From Paenibacillus sp. 1001270B_150601_E10 (GTDB taxonomy: Bacteria > Bacillota > Bacilli > Paenibacillales > Paenibacillaceae), in NCBI RefSeq assembly GCF_015558675.1, contig NZ_JADMOL010000006.1, forward strand, positions 1 through 64,000: a DNA stretch of 64,000 nt. Reading direction: 5' to 3'. This document shows positions 17,933 to 25,363 of this stretch, in pieces (positions within the stretch are counted from its first letter, which is position 1; every line of letters begins with the position of its first letter). Below the pieces are notes generated by a model. The model searched no databases. It saw only the letters and a list, made by a program, of their open reading frames with translations, and was not told the origin of the DNA. A program made the translations under genes and the position numbers.

Positions 17933-18074
17933 TTAAGTAAGAAGCATCTGCCCATAGTTATTTAAATACTCCTTAAACCGCTTATAAACCTCCTGAGCTG
18001 TTTTTACTCGTGGAGGAATGTCTTGTACTAGGAACTTAAAATAATTCATGCCCGCTACCGTAATCTCATATAAT
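17933..18074 (-). pseudogene. regulator-like gene remnant, copy 1
   Basis: The minus strand encodes ITVAGMNYFKFLVQDIPPR, then VYKRFKEYLNNYGQ and TAA. The same tail, more decayed, occurs at 42763-42900. There it is preceded by KLVEQGYLTREWDDPS, a winged-helix-like motif, so the parent gene was probably a small DNA-binding protein. Only the last ~45 codons survive here. Confidence 0.45.
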
Positions 18075-18108
18075 CAACGTCCTCCTCCACTCGTTCTACT
18101 CCTATATA

Positions 18109-18360
18109 CTAATTCGCTATTCTTCCAAGCAAGCTGATATTAAAGAAATAATCCAATGCAAAATAGGATACAACGAGTAGGAGACATGTTCCAATGACTG
18201 TGAAAATCGGTCCTATCAAATACAACCACTTATTTTTTTGCATAATACCAACAATTAGGAGCGTTGTTACGCCAATAACACCTCCTAATATGATGCAAAA
18301 CCAAACACATATTGCGACCATCCAGCCTATAAAAACGGCCCACCCTGCAGATCCATCCAT
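18109..18360 (-). CDS. small membrane protein (83 aa)
   Basis: A two-TM hydrophobic protein (segments near 8-35 and 42-70). ATG 18360 with GAGGTG 7 nt upstream. Family not recognised. It stands alone among gene remnants, so whether it is expressed is open. Confidence 0.5.
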   Translation of the reverse strand: MDGSAGWAVFIGWMVAICVWFCIILGGVIGVTTLLIVGIMQKNKWLYLIGPIFTVIGTCLLLVVSYFALDYFFNISLLGRIAN

Positions 18361-18374
18361 TTCTAACACCTCTT

Positions 18375-18399
18375 AGTTTAACTAACAGGTCTGGTTGAT
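18375..18399. repeat. interspersed palindrome, copy C
   Basis: AGTTTAACTAACAGG followed by TCTGGTTGA; a degenerate copy of the element at 687-713, just upstream of the small membrane protein gene. Confidence 0.4.
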
Positions 18400-18421
18400 C
18401 GTCTTTACGTATATTGATTTA

Positions 18422-18690
18422 TCATGATTGAAAATTCATGAATATGTCCCTCGAATATCTCTCTTTAATTTCCGTGTAGATGCCTTTTTTAACTGTGCTT
18501 CCTGTAAAATCTTCTGGATCAGTTCCATCGAGATTGAATTTACCAGCCTTCATACGCCATTCGCTCTCTACCTTTAAACGTTTGATATTCACCAATAGGT
18601 TCAATGACTGTAAGATCAGAAGCATCCTCTTCTGGCCCTTTCAATACCTTCACTACCTTTTTCCTGACGTCATGACTGATTGGAACCTTA
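18422..18690 (-). pseudogene. frameshifted gene remnant of unknown family
   Basis: Two frames complement each other on the minus strand: FKVPISHDVRKKVVKVLKG, then DASDLTVIEPIG, stops at a TAG-equivalent near 18545. The next frame continues as GKFNLDGTDPEDFTGSTVKK and IYTEIKERY. The protein-like sequence continuing across a frame change indicates a broken gene. I do not recognise the family. Confidence 0.45.
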
Positions 18691-18709
18691 AAGTTAAGTT
18701 TGTTTCATT

Positions 18710-18878
18710 TGCCCTAGATCCGTTCTATAATCCCCTCTATTTCTACCAAGCTGACGGTCAATGTCGGAATAGATCCGATAATGCGCCAACCCGTAAACGA
18801 TCCCCCAGTATGACGAGCAAGCAAAATACGACTGTGCTGTTCCATATCGTCATTCGTACTAGCGTGCGTTTAATCATA
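18710..18878 (-). pseudogene. histidine kinase, N-terminal remnant
   Basis: MIKRTLVRMTIWNSTVVF then CLLVILG is a membrane-entry TM. After a one-base frameshift the sequence continues IVYGLAHYRIYSDIDRQLG, typical of the first extracytoplasmic helix of OmpR-partner kinases. The sensor, second TM and kinase core are absent. AAAGGAG lies 14 nt before the ATG at 18878. Confidence 0.55.
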
Positions 18879-18897
18879 CCGGGGGTCTGCTCTCCTT

Positions 18898-20643
18898 TTA
18901 TTTAGCGGATTTGATGTATTGATTCACTTGCTGCTCCAATATCGGAAATGGCATATTACCGTTTTGGAGAAGAACGGAATGAAATGCCTTGATATCGAAG
19001 CGATCCCCGAGTTCGCTTACCGCCTTCTCTCGAAGGGATTGGAATTGCTCCGATCCGATCGCGTAGTTTCCTTTTTGTCCTGGATAGGCAATGACACTGT
19101 CGATAAAAGCATCGCTCCCCGTTCCGATGATACTCACCAGATACTCATTAGCTTGTTCTCTTGTCCACTTCAGCCCATGGATACCCGTATCTAACACTGT
19201 ACCTATGCAAAGGTCCGCCAAACGGATTAGTACCGTGTTCTGATCAAGCAAGCCCTTCTCCGCGGATAAGCTTTCCATATAGACCGCCCATCCCTCTACG
19301 TATCCATGCGTCATCGTTATTTTGCGGATTAATGGAATGGTTGGTTGATCATATTGAATCGAAAATTGAAAGTGATGTCCCGGAATCCCCTCATGCAACG
19401 CAAGCATTTTAACCAGTTCTTCGGGGGTAGGGTATTCGAGCGGAATGACAAATCTCCCGCTCCTATCACCATCTATAGATAAGGGTAAATACATTCCACC
19501 TGCCGTTGCCATAAGAGCCGAATACGGCCGCACGTCCACGGGATGGTCCTGGATAAGCTCCTGTTCAAACCAATCAGACAAGTAGGGCGTGGCATCCGAC
19601 AGACTGCTATTTATTGCTTGCAGCAATTCATCTCCGGTTAGGAATCTGGTTGCAGATGTAGTCTGTGCTTGACCCGAAGCCCCGCTTCTTAGCTCCTTCA
19701 CGATCTCTTCTGCCTTGCGTTTAGCGATCTCGTGCATTTCTTGAGGACTGAGATCCGTACCCGTAGTAAGTTTGAGCCTAGCAGAATAATACTCACTGCC
19801 GCCCGGCTGACTCCAGATTCCTTGGCTCACAGGTGCTTGCTGCATAAGATCGTTCTTGATCACATCGGCAAGTTTGCCGTAAGAAGCCAGAACATGATCG
19901 GTTAGGGTTTGCGCTAATGCTTTTTTCAGCTTCTCCTCTTCGGAGGAATCAAGTTTTAACTCGGTTAATTTCTCTGTATATAAACTGTACAAAATCGTTT
20001 CTTCCGGTTTCGTATTCCGCAAATTGCTGTAACTCGTTAGCATTTCCTTAAGAAATTCAGAAGCAGGGACAATACCTTTCTCCCGTCTGTCTTGAATTCT
20101 ATCTATGACATGCGCGACTTTATCCGAAAACCCGTTCAGCGCAACGATATAATTCTTTGCATCTGTTTGATTGCGAATCGGATAGTTGTTCGCGAAAAAC
20201 GCCGGAAAAGTGGATAGGGAAAGGTAATCATTCGTGTCCAGATCCGAATATTTATATACTTGCTGCTCCGCGCTTAGGTTCCATTTGAGGATATCGTAGG
20301 TGAGTTTGTCTTCCGGGGAAAGTTTGGCAGCATCATAGTCATTCAATTTTTTAAGATAACCATTTCTCCTATCGTTTAATTGTTCGTAATCGACATCCGA
20401 CAGGTCCGTAAGCTTAGTGGGTTCCCATCGAATTCCCTCCACATTTTCCAAGCCAAAATAAAGCTGTTTCTCAGGGTCATCCTTAAGCGTATCAAACGCC
20501 ATCTTCTGAATCAATGCGTCAAAACTCTCTGATTGATGTTGGGTCTGCCATAACAAAGCGCCTGCCATCAGCAATACGAGAAGTCCCACAACCAATAAGA
20601 AGGCCAGACGATTTTTCTTAGATACCTGTGGTAAAAGGTTCAT
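18898..20643 (-). CDS. DUF885 family membrane-anchored metallopeptidase-like protein
   Basis: A 581-residue protein with an N-terminal signal anchor (TM about 13-33) and an outside DUF885 domain. The zinc-binding-type motif HEGIPGHH starts at His417, followed by a downstream Glu-rich helix (YVEGWAVYMES), and the conserved C-terminal fold ends near the stop. Family members resemble M32-like carboxypeptidases; the substrate is unknown. RBS AAAGGGGAT before the ATG. It may be co-transcribed with the small frame upstream, but this is uncertain. Confidence 0.85.
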   Translation of the reverse strand: MNLLPQVSKKNRLAFLLVVGLLVLLMAGALLWQTQHQSESFDALIQKMAFDTLKDDPEKQLYFGLENVEGIRWEPTKLTDLSDVDYEQLNDRRNGYLKKLNDYDAAKLSPEDKLTYDILKWNLSAEQQVYKYSDLDTNDYLSLSTFPAFFANNYPIRNQTDAKNYIVALNGFSDKVAHVIDRIQDRREKGIVPASEFLKEMLTSYSNLRNTKPEETILYSLYTEKLTELKLDSSEEEKLKKALAQTLTDHVLASYGKLADVIKNDLMQQAPVSQGIWSQPGGSEYYSARLKLTTGTDLSPQEMHEIAKRKAEEIVKELRSGASGQAQTTSATRFLTGDELLQAINSSLSDATPYLSDWFEQELIQDHPVDVRPYSALMATAGGMYLPLSIDGDRSGRFVIPLEYPTPEELVKMLALHEGIPGHHFQFSIQYDQPTIPLIRKITMTHGYVEGWAVYMESLSAEKGLLDQNTVLIRLADLCIGTVLDTGIHGLKWTREQANEYLVSIIGTGSDAFIDSVIAYPGQKGNYAIGSEQFQSLREKAVSELGDRFDIKAFHSVLLQNGNMPFPILEQQVNQYIKSAK

Positions 20644-20668
20644 AGCTTATATCCCCTTTATTTGTGAT

Positions 20669-20914
20669 TTAGCCAAACCACTTACGATTTGTTTCCGAAG
20701 ATAATGGACATAGAACTCCACGATGCCAATACCCGGTTCCGAATCGAGTCCCTAAATTCGTTAATAGATTGCTCGATATGTTTCGGTTTATGAACACCGT
20801 TCTCGATTGACTTTTAATACGTTTTAACTTGTAATACGTTTCAAACGTAAGTAATGAACCTAAACTAAGACCATATATCGCATAATCATCGTTCAAAACG
20901 ACCGTCTTTCTCAT
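20669..20914 (-). CDS. hypothetical small protein (81 aa)
   Basis: An 81-residue frame with a good ribosome binding site (AAGGTGAG 6 nt before ATG 20914). Composition is mixed, with no TM and no family I recognise. It lies 25 bp upstream of the DUF885 gene on the same strand. It could be a real small gene or a fragment of a decayed one. Confidence 0.35.
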   Translation of the reverse strand: MRKTVVLNDDYAIYGLSLGSLLTFETYYKLKRIKSQSRTVFINRNISSNLLTNLGTRFGTGYWHRGVLCPLSSETNRKWFG

Positions 20915-21202
20915 CTATACTCACCTTGATGTAACATCTTTGTGTTATCAAAACGCTTATTTTTAACAATGCAAATCGGAAATATCCTAATATTCTTGTC
21001 AAAAACGGTAATATCACTAGGTTCTTGTCATTCGATATCTAAATCGGCATACCAGCAGCGGCCAGCTGTGCGGCGAAGTTTTACTAACATGTGGGGTGTT
21101 TCTGGCCGATAAAAAACAAAATAGCCCTTAAGTTGATGAAATGATGTGGGCCATCTGACGCTTACTATGAAGTTACTTATTGTCTTTCAACAATCCTAAA
21201 AC
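20915..21202. other. intergenic stretch before the DUF885 region
   Basis: I see no gene. The stretch is A+T-rich and presumably holds the promoter of the DUF885 unit; no clear sigma-A match was singled out. Confidence 0.35.
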
Positions 21203-21231
21203 GAAAGAGAGGGATTGACCCCTCTCTTTTT
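21203..21231 (-). terminator. terminator after the M60 protease gene
   Basis: Minus strand AAAGAGAGGGG and CCCTCTCTTT form a ~10-bp stem followed by CGTTTT, ~25 bp after the protease stop codon. A T-run also exists on the plus side (CTCTCTTTTT). Confidence 0.7.
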
Positions 21232-21253
21232 GATGCGCTTTAACCTTATAATA

Positions 21254-23464
21254 CTATTTGATAAGACGAGCATTTACCCAATCGGCATGGTCACTGTTAA
21301 TACCATCCCCACCATCAGTTACAATAAGTTTTAGCTCATTCTTTCCAGAAAGATTAACGTTTACCTCTTTTGGCTCTACATCATTATGCATAACACCACT
21401 AGAGAATACAACTTGATTGTCTACAACAACTTGGAACTCCACAGAACCTATAGTACCTACCTCATTATCTACCCCAACTAGCGCGGCAAATGATGTGTAT
21501 TGCCCATTAAGTTGGTAGACAATTTCACTGTTAGCATGTGTGCCCAAACCTTTGGTATAGGTCTTGTTATTTAATGTAAGTGTATTTCCTTCTACACTAA
21601 GATCTTTATGGATTGTTCCCCAACCTGTTGTGGCAGACAACCAATCTATATCGCTGAGATACGTTGTAACAGGTTGTGGTGCTTCAAAGATATTAATCTC
21701 ACTTGCAGACGCATAACCATTTGTTCCACCACCTTGAGGTACTTCAAGTCGAACATATTTAGCAAGAGTAGGTGTGAACGTTACGGTCTTTTCTGTGTTG
21801 TCCTTTACCCAAGTGCCTGTTGCAATCTCAGTGAATGTAACCCCATCAAGACTAGTTAGGATTTTATAATTTGTAATAATACCATTATCTCCACCAGTTT
21901 GTCGTGGTAGATAGGTTAGTTTGGAGAATGTAGATGGATTTGCGTATTTTGCTGTAATATTATATGGGAACTGATTTTGCTTATTCCATTCACTGTGCCA
22001 GATACTATTTGTATTCCCATCAAACGCATTTACTGCGGCATCATAAGCGCTTGAAGTCTCTTGGCTATTTGCTGTTACCCCAATGATACCTTTTACCTTA
22101 TCCATTCCATCAGTCGGTTTAATGATGTTATAATCTGACCCATACCAAATTGGCGCAGTTAGAAGAGGTATATTCAATGAATTAATCTTGTTTCGTGTTT
22201 CAGTTGTTGCAGACAAACCCCATTTATCAAAGAAAGGCGTCAAGTCATATTGAGCTACTTTTGAAGTGTTTAGAATAAATGCCTGTTTTTTCTGATCATC
22301 CGTAGTTGGCAGATCATTATTTGCCATCTCACGATATAATCGATGTAACTCTGGGTAGAAGTTATCCCCAAAAGCAAGATTAAGTTGCCACAACATTTCT
22401 AATTTTGAATTAGAGTCTGAAAAATTCTTGGTTGGCTGATCTACAAACGTAAAAGCAGCTAAGTACTCGCCTTGTGATCTTGCAGGCTCAGTAGGTTTAA
22501 GAACCTTCTTAGCAGCTAGAGAATATAGATTTACTGTCACCTCAGTCATCTCACTCCAAGTCCAAGGCCCTTGTTGTCTCAAATGACCTGCCTCATGATA
22601 CTGCCCCCAACCCATTCTTGTAAGATCTAAAGCATCGGCATTTGCTCCAGTACTTGTAGGCATAATTGCCCCATCCCAACTTGCATATGCATACGCTCCG
22701 CCTGTGTATGTTGGTTGTTCAATAAAGCCAATCAAATGCTTATCTAACCGATGCCTAGGATCAGGATCAGAATTTGATAGTCCAGAAATTTCATCCTGTG
22801 CTCCAATAAACGTATCATAAGTCTGTAATACAGGAACGGGGTCTTGATTCAAGATATGATTTTGAGCAGAAGCATATGTGAAGACTAAGAGTGCTTTTTC
22901 TGATTGAAGAACAACAGAAGGTGCATTAGGATAAGCAGTCATCATTGCCTGCCAATCCGCTTTTGTATTTTTGCCTAATACAAAGAATGGAACAGGACTT
23001 CCCCCACTCACTACATTTACATTAATACTACCTTCATTGTTGCTGTTATCAAAAGACAACAAACCGCCATTGGGTGAGGAAATTGTGTTTATACCTGGTT
23101 GTAATGGATAACTAATCGCCCACTCGTTATCATGACGATGTGTTCCAATAATCGCTGAAATTGGTTTGTCACCTGAGACATCAATCACAATTTGTTCATT
23201 AGCTGCTGCATATAGACCTGTTGGCTGATATATTTTTCGAGCATCTGCATATCCCGCAGCTCTACGCTCTCGCGCACCTTCCGCCCATATATTACCAAGG
23301 GCTTTTACTTCAAAATTTCGCTGAACAACAAGATTTCTTTGCTGTGTAGTGGTGGCCGCCTCTGAATCTTGGGCTAATACCCCAGATGGTGAGACAGTTA
23401 CAACAACTGCAGTTACTAACATTAGAGATAAAACCTGAAGTGACTTCTTAAGTAGGTTTCTCAT
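21254..23464 (-). CDS. secreted M60-like metalloprotease with F5/8C and NPCBM domains
   Basis: A 736-residue secreted protein. The signal peptide ends near VLAQ (~residue 32). A peptidase M60/enhancin-like domain follows, with zinc motif HEAGH at His290 and a downstream EMTEVTVN helix giving the third ligand. A discoidin-like F5/8 type C domain (YDAAVNAFDGNTNSIWHSEW) and a C-terminal NPCBM carbohydrate-binding domain (YLSDIDWLSATTGWG to the end) follow. This layout is typical of proteases acting on mucin-like glycoproteins or host matrices. ATG 23464 with AGGAGG 5 nt upstream. Monocistronic, with its own terminator. Confidence 0.88.
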   Translation of the reverse strand: MRNLLKKSLQVLSLMLVTAVVVTVSPSGVLAQDSEAATTTQQRNLVVQRNFEVKALGNIWAEGARERRAAGYADARKIYQPTGLYAAANEQIVIDVSGDKPISAIIGTHRHDNEWAISYPLQPGINTISSPNGGLLSFDNSNNEGSINVNVVSGGSPVPFFVLGKNTKADWQAMMTAYPNAPSVVLQSEKALLVFTYASAQNHILNQDPVPVLQTYDTFIGAQDEISGLSNSDPDPRHRLDKHLIGFIEQPTYTGGAYAYASWDGAIMPTSTGANADALDLTRMGWGQYHEAGHLRQQGPWTWSEMTEVTVNLYSLAAKKVLKPTEPARSQGEYLAAFTFVDQPTKNFSDSNSKLEMLWQLNLAFGDNFYPELHRLYREMANNDLPTTDDQKKQAFILNTSKVAQYDLTPFFDKWGLSATTETRNKINSLNIPLLTAPIWYGSDYNIIKPTDGMDKVKGIIGVTANSQETSSAYDAAVNAFDGNTNSIWHSEWNKQNQFPYNITAKYANPSTFSKLTYLPRQTGGDNGIITNYKILTSLDGVTFTEIATGTWVKDNTEKTVTFTPTLAKYVRLEVPQGGGTNGYASASEINIFEAPQPVTTYLSDIDWLSATTGWGTIHKDLSVEGNTLTLNNKTYTKGLGTHANSEIVYQLNGQYTSFAALVGVDNEVGTIGSVEFQVVVDNQVVFSSGVMHNDVEPKEVNVNLSGKNELKLIVTDGGDGINSDHADWVNARLIK

Positions 23465-24077
23465 CAAATCCTCCTAAAATAAATTGAATTTATGCATAGC
23501 AAGCATTTAAATGCTTGCATATCCATCTGGTATGTATGAAAAAAATTCTTACAAATATGACACGGCACCACTCCATTATTTACCATTAGCAAAATTACAC
23601 CGTTTATCTCTATTGCATCAATACCATCTTTATTCTTCTTTAGATAATAAAAACTCACAATGTAAGTTGTGGGTTTCTTTCAGAGGTATTCAAGGAGAAA
23701 CCGCTTGAAGTGTAGTGGTCCTTTATTTTATCTTTAAGTACTTTAATTTCTTTGGACAGTTTTATTCTGGAGGATTGACTCTAAAACCGAACGTTCTCCC
23801 GCTACTGCCATCACCTACAAAAATAGGCCAACCAGAAATTCCGGTTGACCTAATAATATGAAAAAGCCGTAATTTATGCGGCATGTAATGTCTCGTTGTT
23901 CTTGTCAACTGACATCTTGTGTTGTCGATTGTCAACAATGCATACCGATTAACCCAATATTCTACTTATAATGAACTCAACTAGTTCTAAAGCGGTTGTC
24001 TTCTTAACGGCAACCGCTTCTCTTATCTGTCGCAAATGCATTGCGGCAGAAATTGTATGATACATTTCAATCGTCAA
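23465..24077. other. 612-bp intergenic region with several hairpins
   Basis: No gene is supportable. A 10-bp stem at 23648-23675 (minus strand AAACCCACAA/TTGTGAGTTT, then TTATT) could be a terminator or leader upstream of the protease gene. Inverted repeats at 23822-23850 (TAGGCCAACC/GGTTGACCTA) and 23990-24019 (AAGCGGTTG/CAACCGCTT) lack T-runs. The last lies ~60 bp after the Cfr-like gene and may end that transcript. Confidence 0.45.
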
Positions 24078-25109
24078 CTATTCAGCTCGGTATAACTGAC
24101 CACAGGCCGCATTAATGTCCGATCCGAATTGAGTACGAACCGTAACGTTCACACCATATCTTTTTAACGTCTGAACGAACATCTTGATCCTTTCAGGGTC
24201 AGATGACAAGTAGCTTTGAGGCGTTACTTCTGTCGCATTGTAGGGAATGAGGTTCACGTGGTAGAGATGTTCCCAAGCTCCTCTTCCCCTCAACAACGCG
24301 GCAACCGCTTTCGCATGCTCCACCGAGTCGTTGAACCCTCGAAGCAGAATATACGCGATATATACCTTTCTTCCCGAATGTCGAATATGGCTATCCAATG
24401 CATTCAGCACGTCGTGGAGCGGGAACCGCTTATTGATCGGCATCAGTTCGCTCCGTTGATCGTCGAACGGCGAATGCATCGAGAAGGTTAGATTGACCTG
24501 TGGAAACTCACGCGTCAACCTATCGATTCCTGGCAGCAGGCCGATGGTGGAAATCGTAATTCTTCGATGTCCTAACCCGAAGAGATGCGGGTTGGTCAAG
24601 ATTGCCAGCGCATCGAAAAGGTGCGGATTAGCAAGCGCCTCTCCCATCCCCATAAAGGACACGCTGTCCAAGGCATGGCCGTTCAAGTGAAAGTGAAGCA
24701 ATTGGTCGGTAATTTCGTCGGCGGTCAGATTTCGTTTCAGACCAATGGTACCTGTAGCGCAAAAACGGCACCCGAACCCGCAACCACACTGCGTAGAAAT
24801 ACAATACGATTTCCATCCCTGTTTATAGGACAGTCTTACGGTCTCTACGCGTTCATCACCAGCGATGGCAAACAGTATCTTGCTGACCTGCTGAGATGTG
24901 AGTTCCTTTACTGGAATAACGCTGGAGACGTCTGAACCAAGTGTACGGGCTAACTCTTTTCGTAAAAATTTCGGCAGTATGGTGATCCGTTCATATTCAG
25001 CAATTTTTTGTTTGAAAATAGCGTCTATAATTTGCCCATACCGGTACGCGGGCTGCTTGAAGTCGGACAGGATTTGCCCAATCCTTTCATATTTGGAGGT
25101 TGGTTTCAT
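24078..25109 (-). CDS. Cfr-like 23S rRNA methyltransferase (radical SAM)
   Basis: A 343-residue radical-SAM enzyme of the RlmN/Cfr family. The 4Fe-4S motif is C110-x3-C114-x2-C117, and the methyl-carrying Cys is C336 in ACGQL. The flanking sequence (TQCGCGFGCRFCATG, IGLKRNLTADEITDQ, SFMGMGEALAN, KVYIAYILLRGFNDS) follows Cfr rather than housekeeping RlmN. The likely reaction is C8 methylation of A2503 in 23S rRNA, giving resistance to phenicols, lincosamides, oxazolidinones, pleuromutilins and streptogramin A. Cfr-like (clb-type) genes are known in Bacillales chromosomes. RBS AAGGAG, but buried in a hairpin (25110-25135). It lies downstream of an ABC-F gene on the same strand. RlmN activity at C2 instead is the main alternative. 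Confidence 0.85.
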   Translation of the reverse strand: MKPTSKYERIGQILSDFKQPAYRYGQIIDAIFKQKIAEYERITILPKFLRKELARTLGSDVSSVIPVKELTSQQVSKILFAIAGDERVETVRLSYKQGWKSYCISTQCGCGFGCRFCATGTIGLKRNLTADEITDQLLHFHLNGHALDSVSFMGMGEALANPHLFDALAILTNPHLFGLGHRRITISTIGLLPGIDRLTREFPQVNLTFSMHSPFDDQRSELMPINKRFPLHDVLNALDSHIRHSGRKVYIAYILLRGFNDSVEHAKAVAALLRGRGAWEHLYHVNLIPYNATEVTPQSYLSSDPERIKMFVQTLKRYGVNVTVRTQFGSDINAACGQLYRAE

Positions 25110-25135
25110 ATTTTCTCCTTACCGCCGGAGAAAAT
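25110..25135 (-). promoter_or_regulatory. hairpin masking the Cfr-like gene's ribosome binding site
   Basis: On the minus strand ATTTTCTCC and GGAGAAAAT form a perfect 9-bp stem with loop GGCGGTAA. The 3' arm contains the Shine-Dalgarno GGAG, and the start codon follows at once. This is the architecture of translational attenuation. The 5' arm lies within a candidate leader ORF, so a ribosome stalled there would open the stem. Confidence 0.6.
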
Positions 25136-25154
25136 GCATAAAAGCAAACGTCAT
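25119..25154 (-). CDS. candidate leader peptide MTFAFMHFLRR
   Basis: An 11-codon frame (ATG 25154-25152, TAA 25121-25119) ends 1-2 nt before the GGAG of the Cfr-like gene and runs through the 5' arm of the masking hairpin. Its last codons, CGG CGG, lie in the loop. It has no clear Shine-Dalgarno. Its ATG overlaps (ATGA) the stop of another short frame (MHVAMLSKTHRVFSCVVGE), so coupling is possible. Arg-rich leader ends occur in macrolide-sensing erm leaders. All regulatory meaning is inferred. Confidence 0.4.
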   Translation of the reverse strand: MTFAFMHFLRR

Positions 25155-25220
25155 TCGGTGCTATTATGCGTCATTCACCAACTACGCAGGAAAAAACACG
25201 ATGCGTTTTGGACAACATCG

Positions 25221-25340
25221 CTACGTGCATCTGTCGATAGATTGGTATACCTCCGGCAACTGTTTTATTTTTTTGTGAACCGGGACAATCGATAGGAACC
25301 GGTTCACATAATCATCTACAACCTCAACCTCAATGTTCAT
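25221..25340 (-). CDS. 39-aa ORF between the ABC-F and Cfr-like genes
   Basis: ATG 25340 has AGGAGG 9 nt upstream and begins ~24 bp after the ABC-F stop. The product starts MNIEVEVVDDYVNRFLSIVP and ends at TAG 25221-25223. In the minus-strand RNA it contains a perfect 9-bp inverted repeat, GTGAACCGG/CCGGTTCAC (25275-25283 with 25299-25307). It may be a small protein, the front of a frameshifted ~58-aa protein, or a translated spacer that carries ribosomes toward the Cfr leader. No family recognised. Confidence 0.4.
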   Translation of the reverse strand: MNIEVEVVDDYVNRFLSIVPVHKKIKQLPEVYQSIDRCT

Positions 25341-25363
25341 CGTTTTCATCCTCCTAGAGTGTG

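Noticed and set aside
23822..23850. A strong hairpin as terminator of the protease promoter region
   Set aside because: Good stem but no T-run in either direction, and no gene ends next to it. Kept only as part of the intergenic description.
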